Positions 8,812-18,160 of a DNA stretch of 64,000 bases are shown here, piece after piece (the stretch's first letter is position 1; the number at the start of each line of letters is the position of its first letter). The position numbers were made by a program, and so were the translations under genes. The stretch is from Paracidovorax anthurii. GTDB lineage: Bacteria > Pseudomonadota > Gammaproteobacteria > Burkholderiales > Burkholderiaceae_C. Location: NCBI RefSeq assembly GCF_003269065.1, contig NZ_QLTA01000003.1:170474-234473 (forward strand), given 5' to 3'. Under the pieces are notes generated by a model. The model ran no database searches. It saw nothing but the letters and a program-made list of their open reading frames with translations, and had not been told where the DNA came from.

Positions 8812-9684
8812 ATGCGTTGGTTCCACGATGTGCCGGCCCAAGGCCGCGAAGCGCTGCGCCGGTGGGTGCGCGGCATGGTCTGTGCCATGGGGGCGGCGCT
8901 GCTTTGCACGGCCGCCCCGGCCGCGCAACTGCAGGCGGAGGACGCCGCTGGCTCCGCGCGCCGCTACGAGACGGCCGCGCTGGAGCGCCACCCCGAGGCG
9001 CGCGAGATCGCGGTGCCCGCCGACGTGGCCTACCAGCGCCCGATGCGCTACCGCGCCGTGCCGCTCGCCGTGGTGCTGGAAGGCCTGGGCCTGTCGGCCC
9101 GGGACACGCTGGAGGTGGTGGCGCTCGACGGTTTCGTGGCGCAATTGCCCGGGGCGCTGGTCCTGCAGCGCGCGCCCCGCCCCCAGCCCTGGCTGGCCAT
9201 CGAGCCGGCCGGCGCGCCGTGGCCCGCGTTGCCCGGCAAGACGGGCACGGCGGGGCCGTTCTACATCGTGTGGCCCGATGCCACGGGCGTGCGCAGCGAG
9301 CAATGGCCCTATGCCGTGGCGTGGCTGCACGTGCGCGCCTCGCCCGAGGCGCGGTGGCCGCAGATCACCGTGGCGCCGCAGGTGCCGGCCTCGGATGCGC
9401 GCCGCCGCGGGCAGGCCATCTTCCTGACGCAATGTTTCGTCTGTCACGCGATGAATGGCGGCGGCGAGGCCCGGGTGGGCCCCGACCTGAACCTGCCCAT
9501 GAGCCCGGTGGAGTATTTCCAGCCGCAGGCGCTGCGCCAGCTCATCCGCGACCCCGCCGGCGTGCGCCGCTGGCCGGGGCAATCGATGCCGGGCTTCGGG
9601 CCCGGGCAGATCAGCGATGCCGAACTGGACGACCTGCTGGCCTATCTGCGGCACATGGCGCAGGAGCGCCGGCCCGCGCGCTGA
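8812..9684 (+). CDS. Periplasmic monohaem cytochrome c with an N-terminal molybdopterin-oxidoreductase-like domain
   Basis: This 290-residue exported protein has a hydrophobic N-terminal segment (MVCAMGAALLCTAAPAA). A domain of about 150 residues follows (AVPLAVVLEGLGL, DGFVAQLPGALV) that resembles the small fold seen in sulfite-oxidase-type Mo enzymes, but without an obvious cofactor cysteine. The C-terminal domain has one haem motif, CFVCH, near residue 210 and a likely axial methionine in SMPGF. The start at 8812 follows a GGAG (8801-8804). The fusion suggests electron transfer tied to an unidentified partner. Its neighbours give no pathway. Confidence 0.75.
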   Translation: MRWFHDVPAQGREALRRWVRGMVCAMGAALLCTAAPAAQLQAEDAAGSARRYETAALERHPEAREIAVPADVAYQRPMRYRAVPLAVVLEGLGLSARDTLEVVALDGFVAQLPGALVLQRAPRPQPWLAIEPAGAPWPALPGKTGTAGPFYIVWPDATGVRSEQWPYAVAWLHVRASPEARWPQITVAPQVPASDARRRGQAIFLTQCFVCHAMNGGGEARVGPDLNLPMSPVEYFQPQALRQLIRDPAGVRRWPGQSMPGFGPGQISDAELDDLLAYLRHMAQERRPAR

Positions 9685-9827
9685 AGGCACCCGGCCGGCG
9701 GTCCGCGCACCGCCGCCGGCAGGCATGTCCGGGATGCCGGTGTCTGCTTTTCATTTGCTGAAAATTTAAGCAGGTACAATCCCGCCTCTTTTTTCCGCCG
9801 CCTGTTTTTTCAGCACCCTCGCGCGCC

Positions 9828-10898
9828 ATGCTCATCGGCCACATCCCCCTGGCGAACCATCTGTTCGTCGCGCCCATGGCGGGCGTGACGGACCGGCCGT
9901 TCCGCCAGCTCTGCAAGGCCCTCGGCGCGGGCTACGCGGTGAGCGAGATGGTCACCTCGCGCAAGGACCTGTGGAACAGCCTCAAGACCTCGCGCCGGGC
10001 CAACCACGAGGGCGAGCCCGGGCCGATCGCCGTGCAGATCGCCGGCACCGACGCGGCCATGATGGCCGAGGCCGCGCTCTACAACATCGACCGCGGCGCC
10101 GAGATCATCGACATCAACATGGGCTGCCCCGCCAAGAAGGTCTGCAACAAGTGGGCGGGCTCCGCCCTGATGCAGAACGAGGCCCTGGCCGTGGAGATCG
10201 CGCAGGCCGTGGTGGCGGCCTGCGCGCCGCGCAACGTGCCCGTCACCCTCAAGATGCGCACCGGCTGGTGCGAGCAGCACCGCAACGCCGTCACGCTGGC
10301 GCGCGCCTTCGAGGGCGTCGGCATCCAGATGCTCACGGTGCACGGCCGCACGCGCGAGCAGGGTTACCGCGGCCACGCGGAGTACGACACCATTGCCGCC
10401 GTGAAGGCGGCCGTGCGCGTGCCGGTGGTGGCCAACGGCGACATCACCTCGCCCGAGAAGGCACGCGACGTGCTGGCGCGCACGGGCGCCGACGCCGTCA
10501 TGGTGGGCCGCGCGGCCCAGGGCCGGCCGTGGATCTTCCGCGAGATCGGCCATTTCCTCGCCACGGGCGAGCACCTGGCGCCGCCGCTGGTGGCCGAGGT
10601 GCGCCGCCTGCTGCTCGACCACCTGCAGGACCACTACGGCCTCTATGGCGAGCCGACCGGCGTGCGCAGCGCGCGCAAGCACATCGCCTGGTACGTGCGC
10701 GCGCTGCCCGGCGGCGAGGCGCTGCGCCAGCACATCAACACCATCGACGACTGCGCCGCCCAATGGCAGGCCGTGGCCGACTATTTCGAGGCGCTGGGCC
10801 AGCAGATGGACCGCCTCCCCGCCGCGCCGGCCGAAGGGGCCGGCACGGACGCCGATCTGGATACCGGCACACAAGAACAAGAAGGATTGCCCGCATGA
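9828..10898 (+). CDS. dusB: tRNA-dihydrouridine synthase DusB
   Basis: This 356-residue FMN enzyme reduces specific uridines in tRNA to dihydrouridine. It has the start APMAGVTDRPFRQLC, the catalytic-cysteine motif NMGCPAKKVCNKWAGS near residue 100, and the FMN-phosphate motif ANGDITSPEKA...GADAVMVGRAAQG. A TACAAT hexamer at 9775-9780 is a plausible -10 element. Its last four bases overlap the fis start (ATGA). The dusB-fis pair is a classic proteobacterial operon in which fis is translationally coupled. Confidence 0.95.
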   Translation: MLIGHIPLANHLFVAPMAGVTDRPFRQLCKALGAGYAVSEMVTSRKDLWNSLKTSRRANHEGEPGPIAVQIAGTDAAMMAEAALYNIDRGAEIIDINMGCPAKKVCNKWAGSALMQNEALAVEIAQAVVAACAPRNVPVTLKMRTGWCEQHRNAVTLARAFEGVGIQMLTVHGRTREQGYRGHAEYDTIAAVKAAVRVPVVANGDITSPEKARDVLARTGADAVMVGRAAQGRPWIFREIGHFLATGEHLAPPLVAEVRRLLLDHLQDHYGLYGEPTGVRSARKHIAWYVRALPGGEALRQHINTIDDCAAQWQAVADYFEALGQQMDRLPAAPAEGAGTDADLDTGTQEQEGLPA

Positions 10899-11128
10899 GC
10901 AAGAAGAACATCGAAGACTGCGTGCGCGAGAGCCTGCAGGGCTATTTCCGCGACCTGGGCGGCGAGACGCCCGACGGCATGTACGACATGCTCGTGCGCC
11001 TCGTCGAGAAGCCGCTGCTGGAGGTGGTGATGAGCCACGCCGACAACAACCAGTCCCGCGCCGCCGAATGGCTGGGGCTGAACCGCAACACGCTGCGCAA
11101 GAAGCTCGTCGACCACAAGCTGCTTTGA
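10895..11128 (+). CDS. fis: Fis family nucleoid-associated DNA-binding protein
   Basis: This 77-residue protein consists almost wholly of a Fis core. The C-terminal helix-turn-helix reads NQSRAAEWLGLNRNTLRKKL, and the protein is a little shorter than the 98-residue E. coli Fis, as is usual in betaproteobacteria. Fis bends DNA and tunes rRNA and growth-phase genes. It starts at the ATG that overlaps the dusB stop, which argues for coupled translation. Confidence 0.93.
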   Translation: MSKKNIEDCVRESLQGYFRDLGGETPDGMYDMLVRLVEKPLLEVVMSHADNNQSRAAEWLGLNRNTLRKKLVDHKLL

Positions 11129-11153
11129 GGCACCACGCAACCATTTTTGGGTG

Positions 11154-11216
11154 GTTGCTCACTTTTTAATAGCAAACAATCCAATTATCTCGGCGACATA
11201 GGCCAGATTTCATTCC
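11154..11216 (+). repeat. Dispersed intergenic repeat R1, copy A (fis-purH gap)
   Basis: A short AT-rich palindromic head (TTGCTC...AATAGCAA) is followed exactly 36 bases after its first T by the octamer CGGCGACA (11191-11198). The same head-to-octamer spacing occurs at 31017/31053 and 48310/48346. Here it forms the purH leader. The head could fold into a small hairpin. No function is assigned. Confidence 0.7.
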
Positions 11217-11236
11217 AAAACCCTCCCACCACCGCC

Positions 11237-12838
<1,602 letters not shown>

Positions 12839-12893
12839 GCGGCGCATCCCTGCCCGGCCCCGGGGTGGGGTCGGGTGTCCGTACAGGACGGGT

Positions 12894-14105
12894 TCAGACG
12901 GTCTGGACCGACTGGCGGACGTTGCCGGCGCCCTGGATATTGCCGGGGGCGCCGGCCATCACGTTCACGGGCGTCTTGCCGCCGTCCACGTCGGTGTTCG
13001 TGATGTTGGCGGTGGAGTTCTTCGAGTCGAAGCGGAACACGAAGGCCTTGAGGTCCTGCAGCGTGGCGTTGGCAAGGTCCACGTGGGCCGTGATCGGGTA
13101 GCCGCCCCGCGTGACCGCCAACTGGCCGATGTTCTCGGCATAGATGCCGTCGAGCTTGAGGTTGGCGTCCCCGTTGATCTGGATGGCCTTGTCGTGGCTG
13201 TTGCGGAACGAGGAGTTGGTGATCTCCACGTCCGCCGGGCGGTCGTTGGGAATGTTCGCCAGCGGGAAGCCGGCCCGCTGCGCATCGACCGCGCGGTTCT
13301 CGGCGCCGTCCACCGTCACGAAGTCATCGTCGGTCTGCAGGCCGTGCACGTTGTTCAGCTTGGCATCGCCCAGCAGGTGGATGCCGTCGCCGCCTTCGAA
13401 CTGCAGGTTCTTGACCGATGCGCCGGGTTCGAGGATGAAGATCGGCAGTTTCGTCTCGGCCGTCCCTCCTCCGTTCAGTCCCGAGCCGGCGCGGAACAAC
13501 TGGCCTTCTCCGTTGAAGGTCGTTCCGGCCTTCACCACGATGGGCTTGTTCACCTCCACGACACCGCTGGGCTGGCCGACGGCCATGTTCGCGGGCGGCT
13601 TGGTGGCTCCCGTACCGGCCGTTGCATCGGTGGTGGCCGGGGCCGTCGCGGGCGACGCCGCGGAGGACTTGGCGGGCACGGAGGCCTTGTTCCCGGTGGA
13701 GTCCGCCGCAGGCGCAGGTGCAGGTGCGGGTGCGGGCGCAGGTGCGGGTGCGGGTGCGGGTGGAGGCGATGTCGCCTTGTCCTTCGGCACCGCTGTGTCG
13801 GAAGGGGCGCTCGCCGGGGGCTGTGCCGACGGGGTGCTCCGGGAGGCCGGGGCTTGCGACTGCGGGCTGGCAGGAGGCGCGGAGGGGGGGCTCTGGTCGT
13901 TCTGGCTGCCGTTGTCCTGGAACTGGGAGCGGAGGTCCTGGAACAGTTTTTGGAGGAATCCCTGCAGGAGGGTTCCAATGGCCTTTTGCAAGGGCTGGCT
14001 GTCGGCGCCCGATGCGGCGGAGGACGTTTTGCCTCCATCGACCGGGTTTTGCCGCCGCATGCTCCATGCGATCAGGGAAGATGCCAAGTTATCTATGGGG
14101 CTCAT
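12894..14105 (-). CDS. HrpW-like harpin with C-terminal class III (PL3) pectate lyase domain; candidate type III-secreted protein
   Basis: This 403-residue protein has two parts. Residues 1-190 are rich in Ala, Pro, Ser and Gln, with no cysteine, no signal peptide, and an amphipathic segment (LQKAIGTLLQGFLQKLFQDL, about residues 39-58), which is the make-up of harpins. An Ala-Pro repeat runs at about 115-132. Residues 190-403 form a right-handed beta-helix resembling PL3 pectate lyases (TTFNGEGQLFRAG, GGDGIHLLGDAKLNNVHGLQ, NSHDKAIQINGDANLKLDGI). HrpW proteins of plant pathogens have this order, leave through the type III system and often have little pectinolytic activity. A PIP-type promoter lies upstream. 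It could instead be a pectate lyase exported by an unrecognised route. Similarity is judged by eye. Confidence 0.75.
   Translation of the reverse strand: MSPIDNLASSLIAWSMRRQNPVDGGKTSSAASGADSQPLQKAIGTLLQGFLQKLFQDLRSQFQDNGSQNDQSPPSAPPASPQSQAPASRSTPSAQPPASAPSDTAVPKDKATSPPPAPAPAPAPAPAPAPAPAADSTGNKASVPAKSSAASPATAPATTDATAGTGATKPPANMAVGQPSGVVEVNKPIVVKAGTTFNGEGQLFRAGSGLNGGGTAETKLPIFILEPGASVKNLQFEGGDGIHLLGDAKLNNVHGLQTDDDFVTVDGAENRAVDAQRAGFPLANIPNDRPADVEITNSSFRNSHDKAIQINGDANLKLDGIYAENIGQLAVTRGGYPITAHVDLANATLQDLKAFVFRFDSKNSTANITNTDVDGGKTPVNVMAGAPGNIQGAGNVRQSVQTV
13711..13758. repeat. Hexanucleotide tandem repeat inside the harpin-like gene
   Basis: Eight consecutive GGYGCR hexamers lie within the coding sequence and encode Pro-Ala pairs on the minus strand. 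Changes by whole units keep the frame, so copy number would vary linker length, not switch the gene off. Confidence 0.85.
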
Positions 14106-14162
14106 GGTTGGCTCGCTGGTTTGTGATGGCAGATGCCGCGCCCGATGCGCGGCTTCGCAGCC

Positions 14163-14223
14163 ACTGTGCAGCGAAACCCCCGGGCGCGATCGGGAGGCGC
14201 GAAGCGGGTGCCTGCCGCCCGAA
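14163..14223 (-). promoter_or_regulatory. Plant-inducible promoter (PIP box) with matching -10 for the harpin-like gene
   Basis: On the minus strand TTCGG (14223-14219), 15 bases, then TTCGC (14203-14199) matches the HrpX/HrpB consensus TTCGB-N15-TTCGB. Exactly 30 bases further downstream is CACAGT (14168-14163), which fits the YANNNT -10 box expected 30-32 bases after a PIP box. The ATG of the harpin-like gene lies 57 bases past it. The box begins 23 bp after the hemL stop, in the only noncoding space available. Confidence 0.72.
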
Positions 14224-14245
14224 GTGCCTGCCGTGCGCCAGGGCG

Positions 14246-15559
14246 TTACCGGCGGGCGAGCGTGCGGAACACTTCGCGGGCGGCCGCCACCGTCTCGGCG
14301 ATGTCCTGGTCCGTGTGGGCGCTGCTCACGAACCCCGCCTCGTACAGCGCGGGCGCGATGTACACGCCGCGCTCCAGCAGGCCATGGAACAGCGCATTGA
14401 AGCGGGCGCCGTCCGTGGCCATGACCGTGGGGTAGTTCTGCGGCAGGTCGGGCAGCAGGAAGAAGCCGAACATTCCGCCCTCGCTGTCCGCGCAGAAGGG
14501 CACGCCTTCGGCGCGCGCCGCCTCGCCCAGCCCGTCGATGAGGCCGCGCGTGCGCGCGCCGAGCGCTTCGTAGAAGCCCGGGCGGCTGATCTCGCGCAGC
14601 GTCGCCAGGCCGCAGGCCGTGGCCACCGGGTTGCCCGACAGCGTGCCGGCCTGGTAGACCGGGCCGAGCGGCGCCAGTTGCTCCATCACCGCGCGGGGGC
14701 CGCCGAACGCGGCGAGCGGCATGCCGCCGCCGATCACCTTGCCCAGCACCGTGATGTCGGGTGCGAAGCCGGGGATCTCGCGGGCATAGACGCTCTGCGC
14801 GCTGCCCAGCGCCACGCGAAAGCCCGTCATCACCTCGTCCATCACGAGCAGCGCGCCGTGCTGCGTGCACAGCTCGCGGCAGCAGCGTATGAAGGGCACG
14901 CTGGCGCGCACGAAGTTCATGTTGCCCGCGATGGGCTCGATCATCAGGCCCGCGATGTCCGCGCCGTGCAGGGCGAAGGCTTCTTCCAGCTGGGCGACGT
15001 CGTTGTATTCGAGCACCAGCGTGTGCTGCACCACTTCGGGCGGCACGCCGGCGCTGGTCGCATGCCCGAAGGTGGCGAGGCCCGAGCCGGCCTTGACCAG
15101 CAGCGCATCGGCATGGCCGTGGTAGCAGCCGTTGAACTTGATGATCTTGCTGCGGCCCGTCGCCCCGCGCGCGAGGCGGATCGCGCTCATGCCGGCCTCG
15201 GTGCCCGAGCTGACGAGGCGGATCATCTCCATCGATGGCACGTGGCGCAGGATCTCCTCGGCCAGATCCACCTCGCGCTCGGTGGGCGCGCCGAACGAGA
15301 AGCCGTCGAGAGCCGCCTTCTGCACGGCTTCCAGCACGGCCGGGTGGCCATGGCCCAGGATCATGGGGCCCCAGGAGCCGATGTAGTCGATGAAGCGCTG
15401 GCCGTTGGCGTCCCAGAAGTAGGCGCCCTGGGCGCGCTGCACGAAGCGCGGCGTGCCGCCGACGGCCTTGAAGGCCCGCACGGGCGAGTTCACGCCGCCG
15501 GGAATCAGCGCCTTGGCGCGCTCGAAGAGGGGTAGATTGAGGTCAGTGCTGGGTGTCAT
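14246..15559 (-). CDS. hemL: Glutamate-1-semialdehyde 2,1-aminomutase
   Basis: This 437-residue PLP enzyme converts glutamate-1-semialdehyde to 5-aminolevulinate in the C5 route of tetrapyrrole synthesis. It shows [19 protein letters not shown] at the start, [33 protein letters not shown] and the PLP-lysine motif [18 protein letters not shown] near residue 270. The first 17 bases overlap the end of the thiD-like gene on the same strand, so the two are likely one operon. The gene ends 23 bp before the PIP box of the harpin-like gene. Confidence 0.96.
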   Translation of the reverse strand: MTPSTDLNLPLFERAKALIPGGVNSPVRAFKAVGGTPRFVQRAQGAYFWDANGQRFIDYIGSWGPMILGHGHPAVLEAVQKAALDGFSFGAPTEREVDLAEEILRHVPSMEMIRLVSSGTEAGMSAIRLARGATGRSKIIKFNGCYHGHADALLVKAGSGLATFGHATSAGVPPEVVQHTLVLEYNDVAQLEEAFALHGADIAGLMIEPIAGNMNFVRASVPFIRCCRELCTQHGALLVMDEVMTGFRVALGSAQSVYAREIPGFAPDITVLGKVIGGGMPLAAFGGPRAVMEQLAPLGPVYQAGTLSGNPVATACGLATLREISRPGFYEALGARTRGLIDGLGEAARAEGVPFCADSEGGMFGFFLLPDLPQNYPTVMATDGARFNALFHGLLERGVYIAPALYEAGFVSSAHTDQDIAETVAAAREVFRTLARR

Positions 15560-16505
15560 GGGGTGGCATCACGAAGCCGTCGGTGGACGTGGGATCGACC
15601 GGGGGCTCATCGTCGGAGTCTTCGTCCTCGTCGTCCGGCTGGGCCCAGAACATGCGGTCCGGCAGGATGTGCCCCATGCCGGGCCGGAACCCACTGTCCA
15701 GGCAGCGGTCGAGGTAGGTCAGGGCTTCGCTGGTGGCCTCGCCGAGGTCGTTGCCGCTGGCCACGAGCGCCGCGAGCGCGGCGGAGAGCGTGTCGCCCGC
15801 GCCCGTGAAGGTGGCATCGAACAGCTCGAAGCGGGTGGTGCCCAGCACCGTCTGTGCCGAGGTGAGGACATTCTCGACATGCTGCTCCGGCGCGGGAATC
15901 CCGGTGACCAGCAGATAAGGCACGCCGAGTTCGGCCGCCGCCATGGCCAGATCGCGCGCGGAGGGTTTGCGGTCGCTCGCCCAGTCCGGCAGCAGCCAGC
16001 GCCAGAGCGTGCTGTGGTTGCCCACGAGCACGGAAGTCTGGGGCAGCAGGAGTTCCTGGAATGCATCCAGGTACTGGTCGATGAGATCGTCGCGCCACCA
16101 AGACAGGTTGGGCATGTAGGCGATCACCGGCACGTCGTCGTAGTCGGAGGCGATCGAAGCGATCGCGCTGAGGTTCTCGGGGCTTCCCACGAACCCGACC
16201 TTGATCGCCTGGACGGTGAGGTCTTCGAGCACCGTGCGCGCCTGCTCGGCCACGGCCTCGTCGTCCATCGCGTAATGGTCGAACACCTGGGCCGTGTCCC
16301 GTACGTACGCGCCGGTCACGATGGCCACGGCGTGGCCCCCCACCGATGCGATGGTGGCGATGTCCCCCGTGAGGCCGCCGGCGCCGCTCGGGTCGCTGGC
16401 ATTGAAAGCCATCACGCAGACCAGTGCGCCATTTTCATCGTCCGGAACGTTTTCCGGGCTGCTGGAAGGAGGAGGGGTAAGTGAAGATGGAAAATCTGTG
16501 GTCAT
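15543..16505 (-). CDS. thiD: Hydroxymethylpyrimidine/phosphomethylpyrimidine kinase-like protein (ThiD family)
   Basis: This 320-residue ribokinase-fold protein carries the ThiD opening [20 protein letters not shown] near residue 33, [22 protein letters not shown] and a C-terminal anion-hole motif [18 protein letters not shown] near residue 240. In thiamine synthesis ThiD phosphorylates HMP and HMP-P. The normal family start is GSDSxGGAGIQAD, so the [14 protein letters not shown] form is divergent. An acidic tail ([12 protein letters not shown]) and a Pro/Ser-rich N-terminus are extensions. Specificity is therefore less certain than the fold. It is divergent from the rubredoxin gene. Confidence 0.78.
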   Translation of the reverse strand: MTTDFPSSLTPPPSSSPENVPDDENGALVCVMAFNASDPSGAGGLTGDIATIASVGGHAVAIVTGAYVRDTAQVFDHYAMDDEAVAEQARTVLEDLTVQAIKVGFVGSPENLSAIASIASDYDDVPVIAYMPNLSWWRDDLIDQYLDAFQELLLPQTSVLVGNHSTLWRWLLPDWASDRKPSARDLAMAAAELGVPYLLVTGIPAPEQHVENVLTSAQTVLGTTRFELFDATFTGAGDTLSAALAALVASGNDLGEATSEALTYLDRCLDSGFRPGMGHILPDRMFWAQPDDEDEDSDDEPPVDPTSTDGFVMPPHDTQH

Positions 16506-16599
16506 TGCGCCGCACCAGCGTAACGGGTGGCACGGAAGCTGCATCCCGTGGTGATGTCTAGATACAATCGTTGCATTCTATGTGAAGGCCCCTTAAGCT

Positions 16600-16773
16600 G
16601 TGACGGACCTCAAAACCTGGATGTGCCTGATTTGCGGCTGGATATATGACGAAGCCGCAGGTTCTCCCGAGCACGGAATAGCGCCCCAGACCCGCTGGGA
16701 GGATGTGCCCATGAATTGGACCTGTCCTGAATGTGGAGCCCGCAAGGAAGACTTCGAAATGGTCCAGATCTGA
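16600..16773 (+). CDS. Rubredoxin
   Basis: This 57-residue iron-sulfur electron carrier has the two Cys pairs that ligate one iron, MCLICGWIYDE and WTCPECGARKEDF, and an acidic, aromatic core. I chose the GTG at 16600 (VTDLKTW), which gives the normal N-terminal strand; an ATG at 16620 would begin directly at the first Cys motif. A TACAAT hexamer at 16563-16568 is a plausible -10. Rubredoxin next to pilG is a common arrangement in betaproteobacteria, but no functional link to twitching is shown. Confidence 0.93.
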   Translation: MTDLKTWMCLICGWIYDEAAGSPEHGIAPQTRWEDVPMNWTCPECGARKEDFEMVQI

Positions 16774-16813
16774 GAGCGGTTCCTGTCAGCGTCGTTTTTT
16801 ACCATCAAGAGCG

Positions 16814-17224
16814 GTGACGAAATTGACCAACACAAATGGCGCTACCTTCAAGGTGCTTGTCGTGGATGACAGCAACACCATCCGACGCAGCGCCGAGATC
16901 TTCCTCAAGCAGGGGGGGCACGAGGTCCTGCTTGCCGATGATGGTTTCGATGCGCTGGCCAAGGTGAACGATTATCAGCCCCAACTGATTTTCTGCGACA
17001 TCCTGATGCCGAAACTCGACGGGTATCAGACATGCGCCATCATCAAACGCAATGCGCGTTTTGCCGATACGCCCGTTGTCATGCTTTCGTCAAAAGACGG
17101 TGTGTTCGACAAGGCACGGGGGCGCATGGTGGGGTGCCAGGAATATCTCACCAAACCATTTACCAAAGACCAGCTGCTGAAAGCAGTTCAGCAGTTCGGT
17201 AATGCCCAACAAGGAGCGATGTAA
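16814..17224 (+). CDS. pilG: Twitching motility response regulator PilG
   Basis: This 136-residue stand-alone receiver domain has the acidic pocket VLVVDDSNTIRR, the phospho-acceptor aspartate in FCDILMPKLDG near residue 64 and the conserved lysine in LTKPFTKDQL. PilG receives phosphate from the ChpA/PilL kinase and stimulates type IV pilus extension. I chose a GTG at 16814 preceded by AAGAG; an in-frame start at 16733 would read into the rubredoxin gene. Its stop overlaps the pilH start by one base. Confidence 0.92.
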   Translation: MTKLTNTNGATFKVLVVDDSNTIRRSAEIFLKQGGHEVLLADDGFDALAKVNDYQPQLIFCDILMPKLDGYQTCAIIKRNARFADTPVVMLSSKDGVFDKARGRMVGCQEYLTKPFTKDQLLKAVQQFGNAQQGAM

Positions 17225-17589
17225 TGCCTATCCAGAAAGTTCTGGTCGTTGACGACTCGAAGACCGAGTTGATGTTCTTGACCGACTTGCTGCAAAAAAA
17301 GGGTATGCAGGTTCGTACCGCGGAAAATGCCGACGAGGCTTTCCGGCGCCTGGCCGAGGAAAAGCCCGACCTCATCCTGATGGACGTGGTCATGCCGGGC
17401 CAGAACGGCTTCCAGCTCACGCGCGCCATCAGCCGCGACCCCCAGTACGCCGACGTGCCCATCATCATGTGCACCAGCAAGAACCAGGAAACCGATCGGG
17501 TGTGGGGGATGCGCCAGGGTGCGCGCGGCTACATCACCAAGCCGGTGGATCCTGCCGAGTTGCAGGCCAAGATCGATGCCCTGAACTGA
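17224..17589 (+). CDS. pilH: Twitching motility response regulator PilH
   Basis: This 121-residue single-domain receiver shows KVLVVDDSKTELMFL, the acceptor in LMDVVMPGQNGFQL near residue 53 and YITKPVDPAEL. PilH is the second CheY-like output of the Pil-Chp system and generally opposes PilG, acting in retraction or as a phosphate sink. It is directly fused in the operon to pilG upstream and to pilI 16 bp downstream. Confidence 0.93.
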   Translation: MPIQKVLVVDDSKTELMFLTDLLQKKGMQVRTAENADEAFRRLAEEKPDLILMDVVMPGQNGFQLTRAISRDPQYADVPIIMCTSKNQETDRVWGMRQGARGYITKPVDPAELQAKIDALN

Positions 17590-17605
17590 TTCGTCCGTCC
17601 GTCCC

Positions 17606-18133
17606 ATGGCCAATCGTGAAGCGCTCCGAGAGCTCCAGACCCGGCTGGCCGCCCGCCTGCAGGCCGCGCGGGTCGAGGGTTCGTCCGTGTCATCCTGGCT
17701 GGCCGTCGAGTCGGCCGGCCGCCGTTTCCTGTTGCCGCTCGGGCAGTCAGGGGAAATCTTTCCCTGGACGGGGGTCCAGCCCGTGCCATATACCCAGGGC
17801 TGGTTCCTGGGGGTCGCCAATCTGCGGGGTTCGCTGATCGGCGTCGTGGATCTGGCCGGCCTGCTGGGGCATTCCGTTGCCCGCACGGAGCAGGCGCTTT
17901 CCGAGGCCAGCCTGCTCGCACTCAATGGCGCTCTCGAAGTGAACGCGGCGCTGCTGGTCGATCGTCTCTCGGGACTGCGCGGCACCGATGCCTTCGTGGA
18001 CTCGGATCCTCCCGCCGATGGCGCTCCGCCGTATTTCGGCACCACGTACCGGGATGCCGATGGTGCTCCCTGGCAGGAGCTCAACCTGCAGGCCCTGTCC
18101 CAACACCCCGCATTCCTCAGCATCAGCGCTTGA
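17606..18133 (+). CDS. pilI: CheW-like coupling protein PilI
   Basis: This 175-residue protein consists of a CheW domain (WLAVESAGRRFLLPLGQSGEIFPW; GWFLGVANLRGSLIGVVDLAGLLG). It links the PilJ receptor to the ChpA kinase. The LGVANLRG segment is the typical CheW turn. It sits between pilH and pilJ in the canonical order. Confidence 0.9.
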   Translation: MANREALRELQTRLAARLQAARVEGSSVSSWLAVESAGRRFLLPLGQSGEIFPWTGVQPVPYTQGWFLGVANLRGSLIGVVDLAGLLGHSVARTEQALSEASLLALNGALEVNAALLVDRLSGLRGTDAFVDSDPPADGAPPYFGTTYRDADGAPWQELNLQALSQHPAFLSISA

Positions 18134-18160
18134 GCTTTTCTTCTTGAAGGCCGAACCATC

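Noticed and set aside
13711..13758. Short direct repeats considered as a CRISPR-like array
   Set aside because: Contiguous hexamers without spacers, in frame inside a coding sequence.
14171..14203. A TTCGC/TTCGC pair on the minus strand in the harpin-like promoter
   Set aside because: The spacing is 23, not 15, so it is not a PIP box. The second TTCGC pairs correctly with TTCGG at 14223-14219, which has N15.
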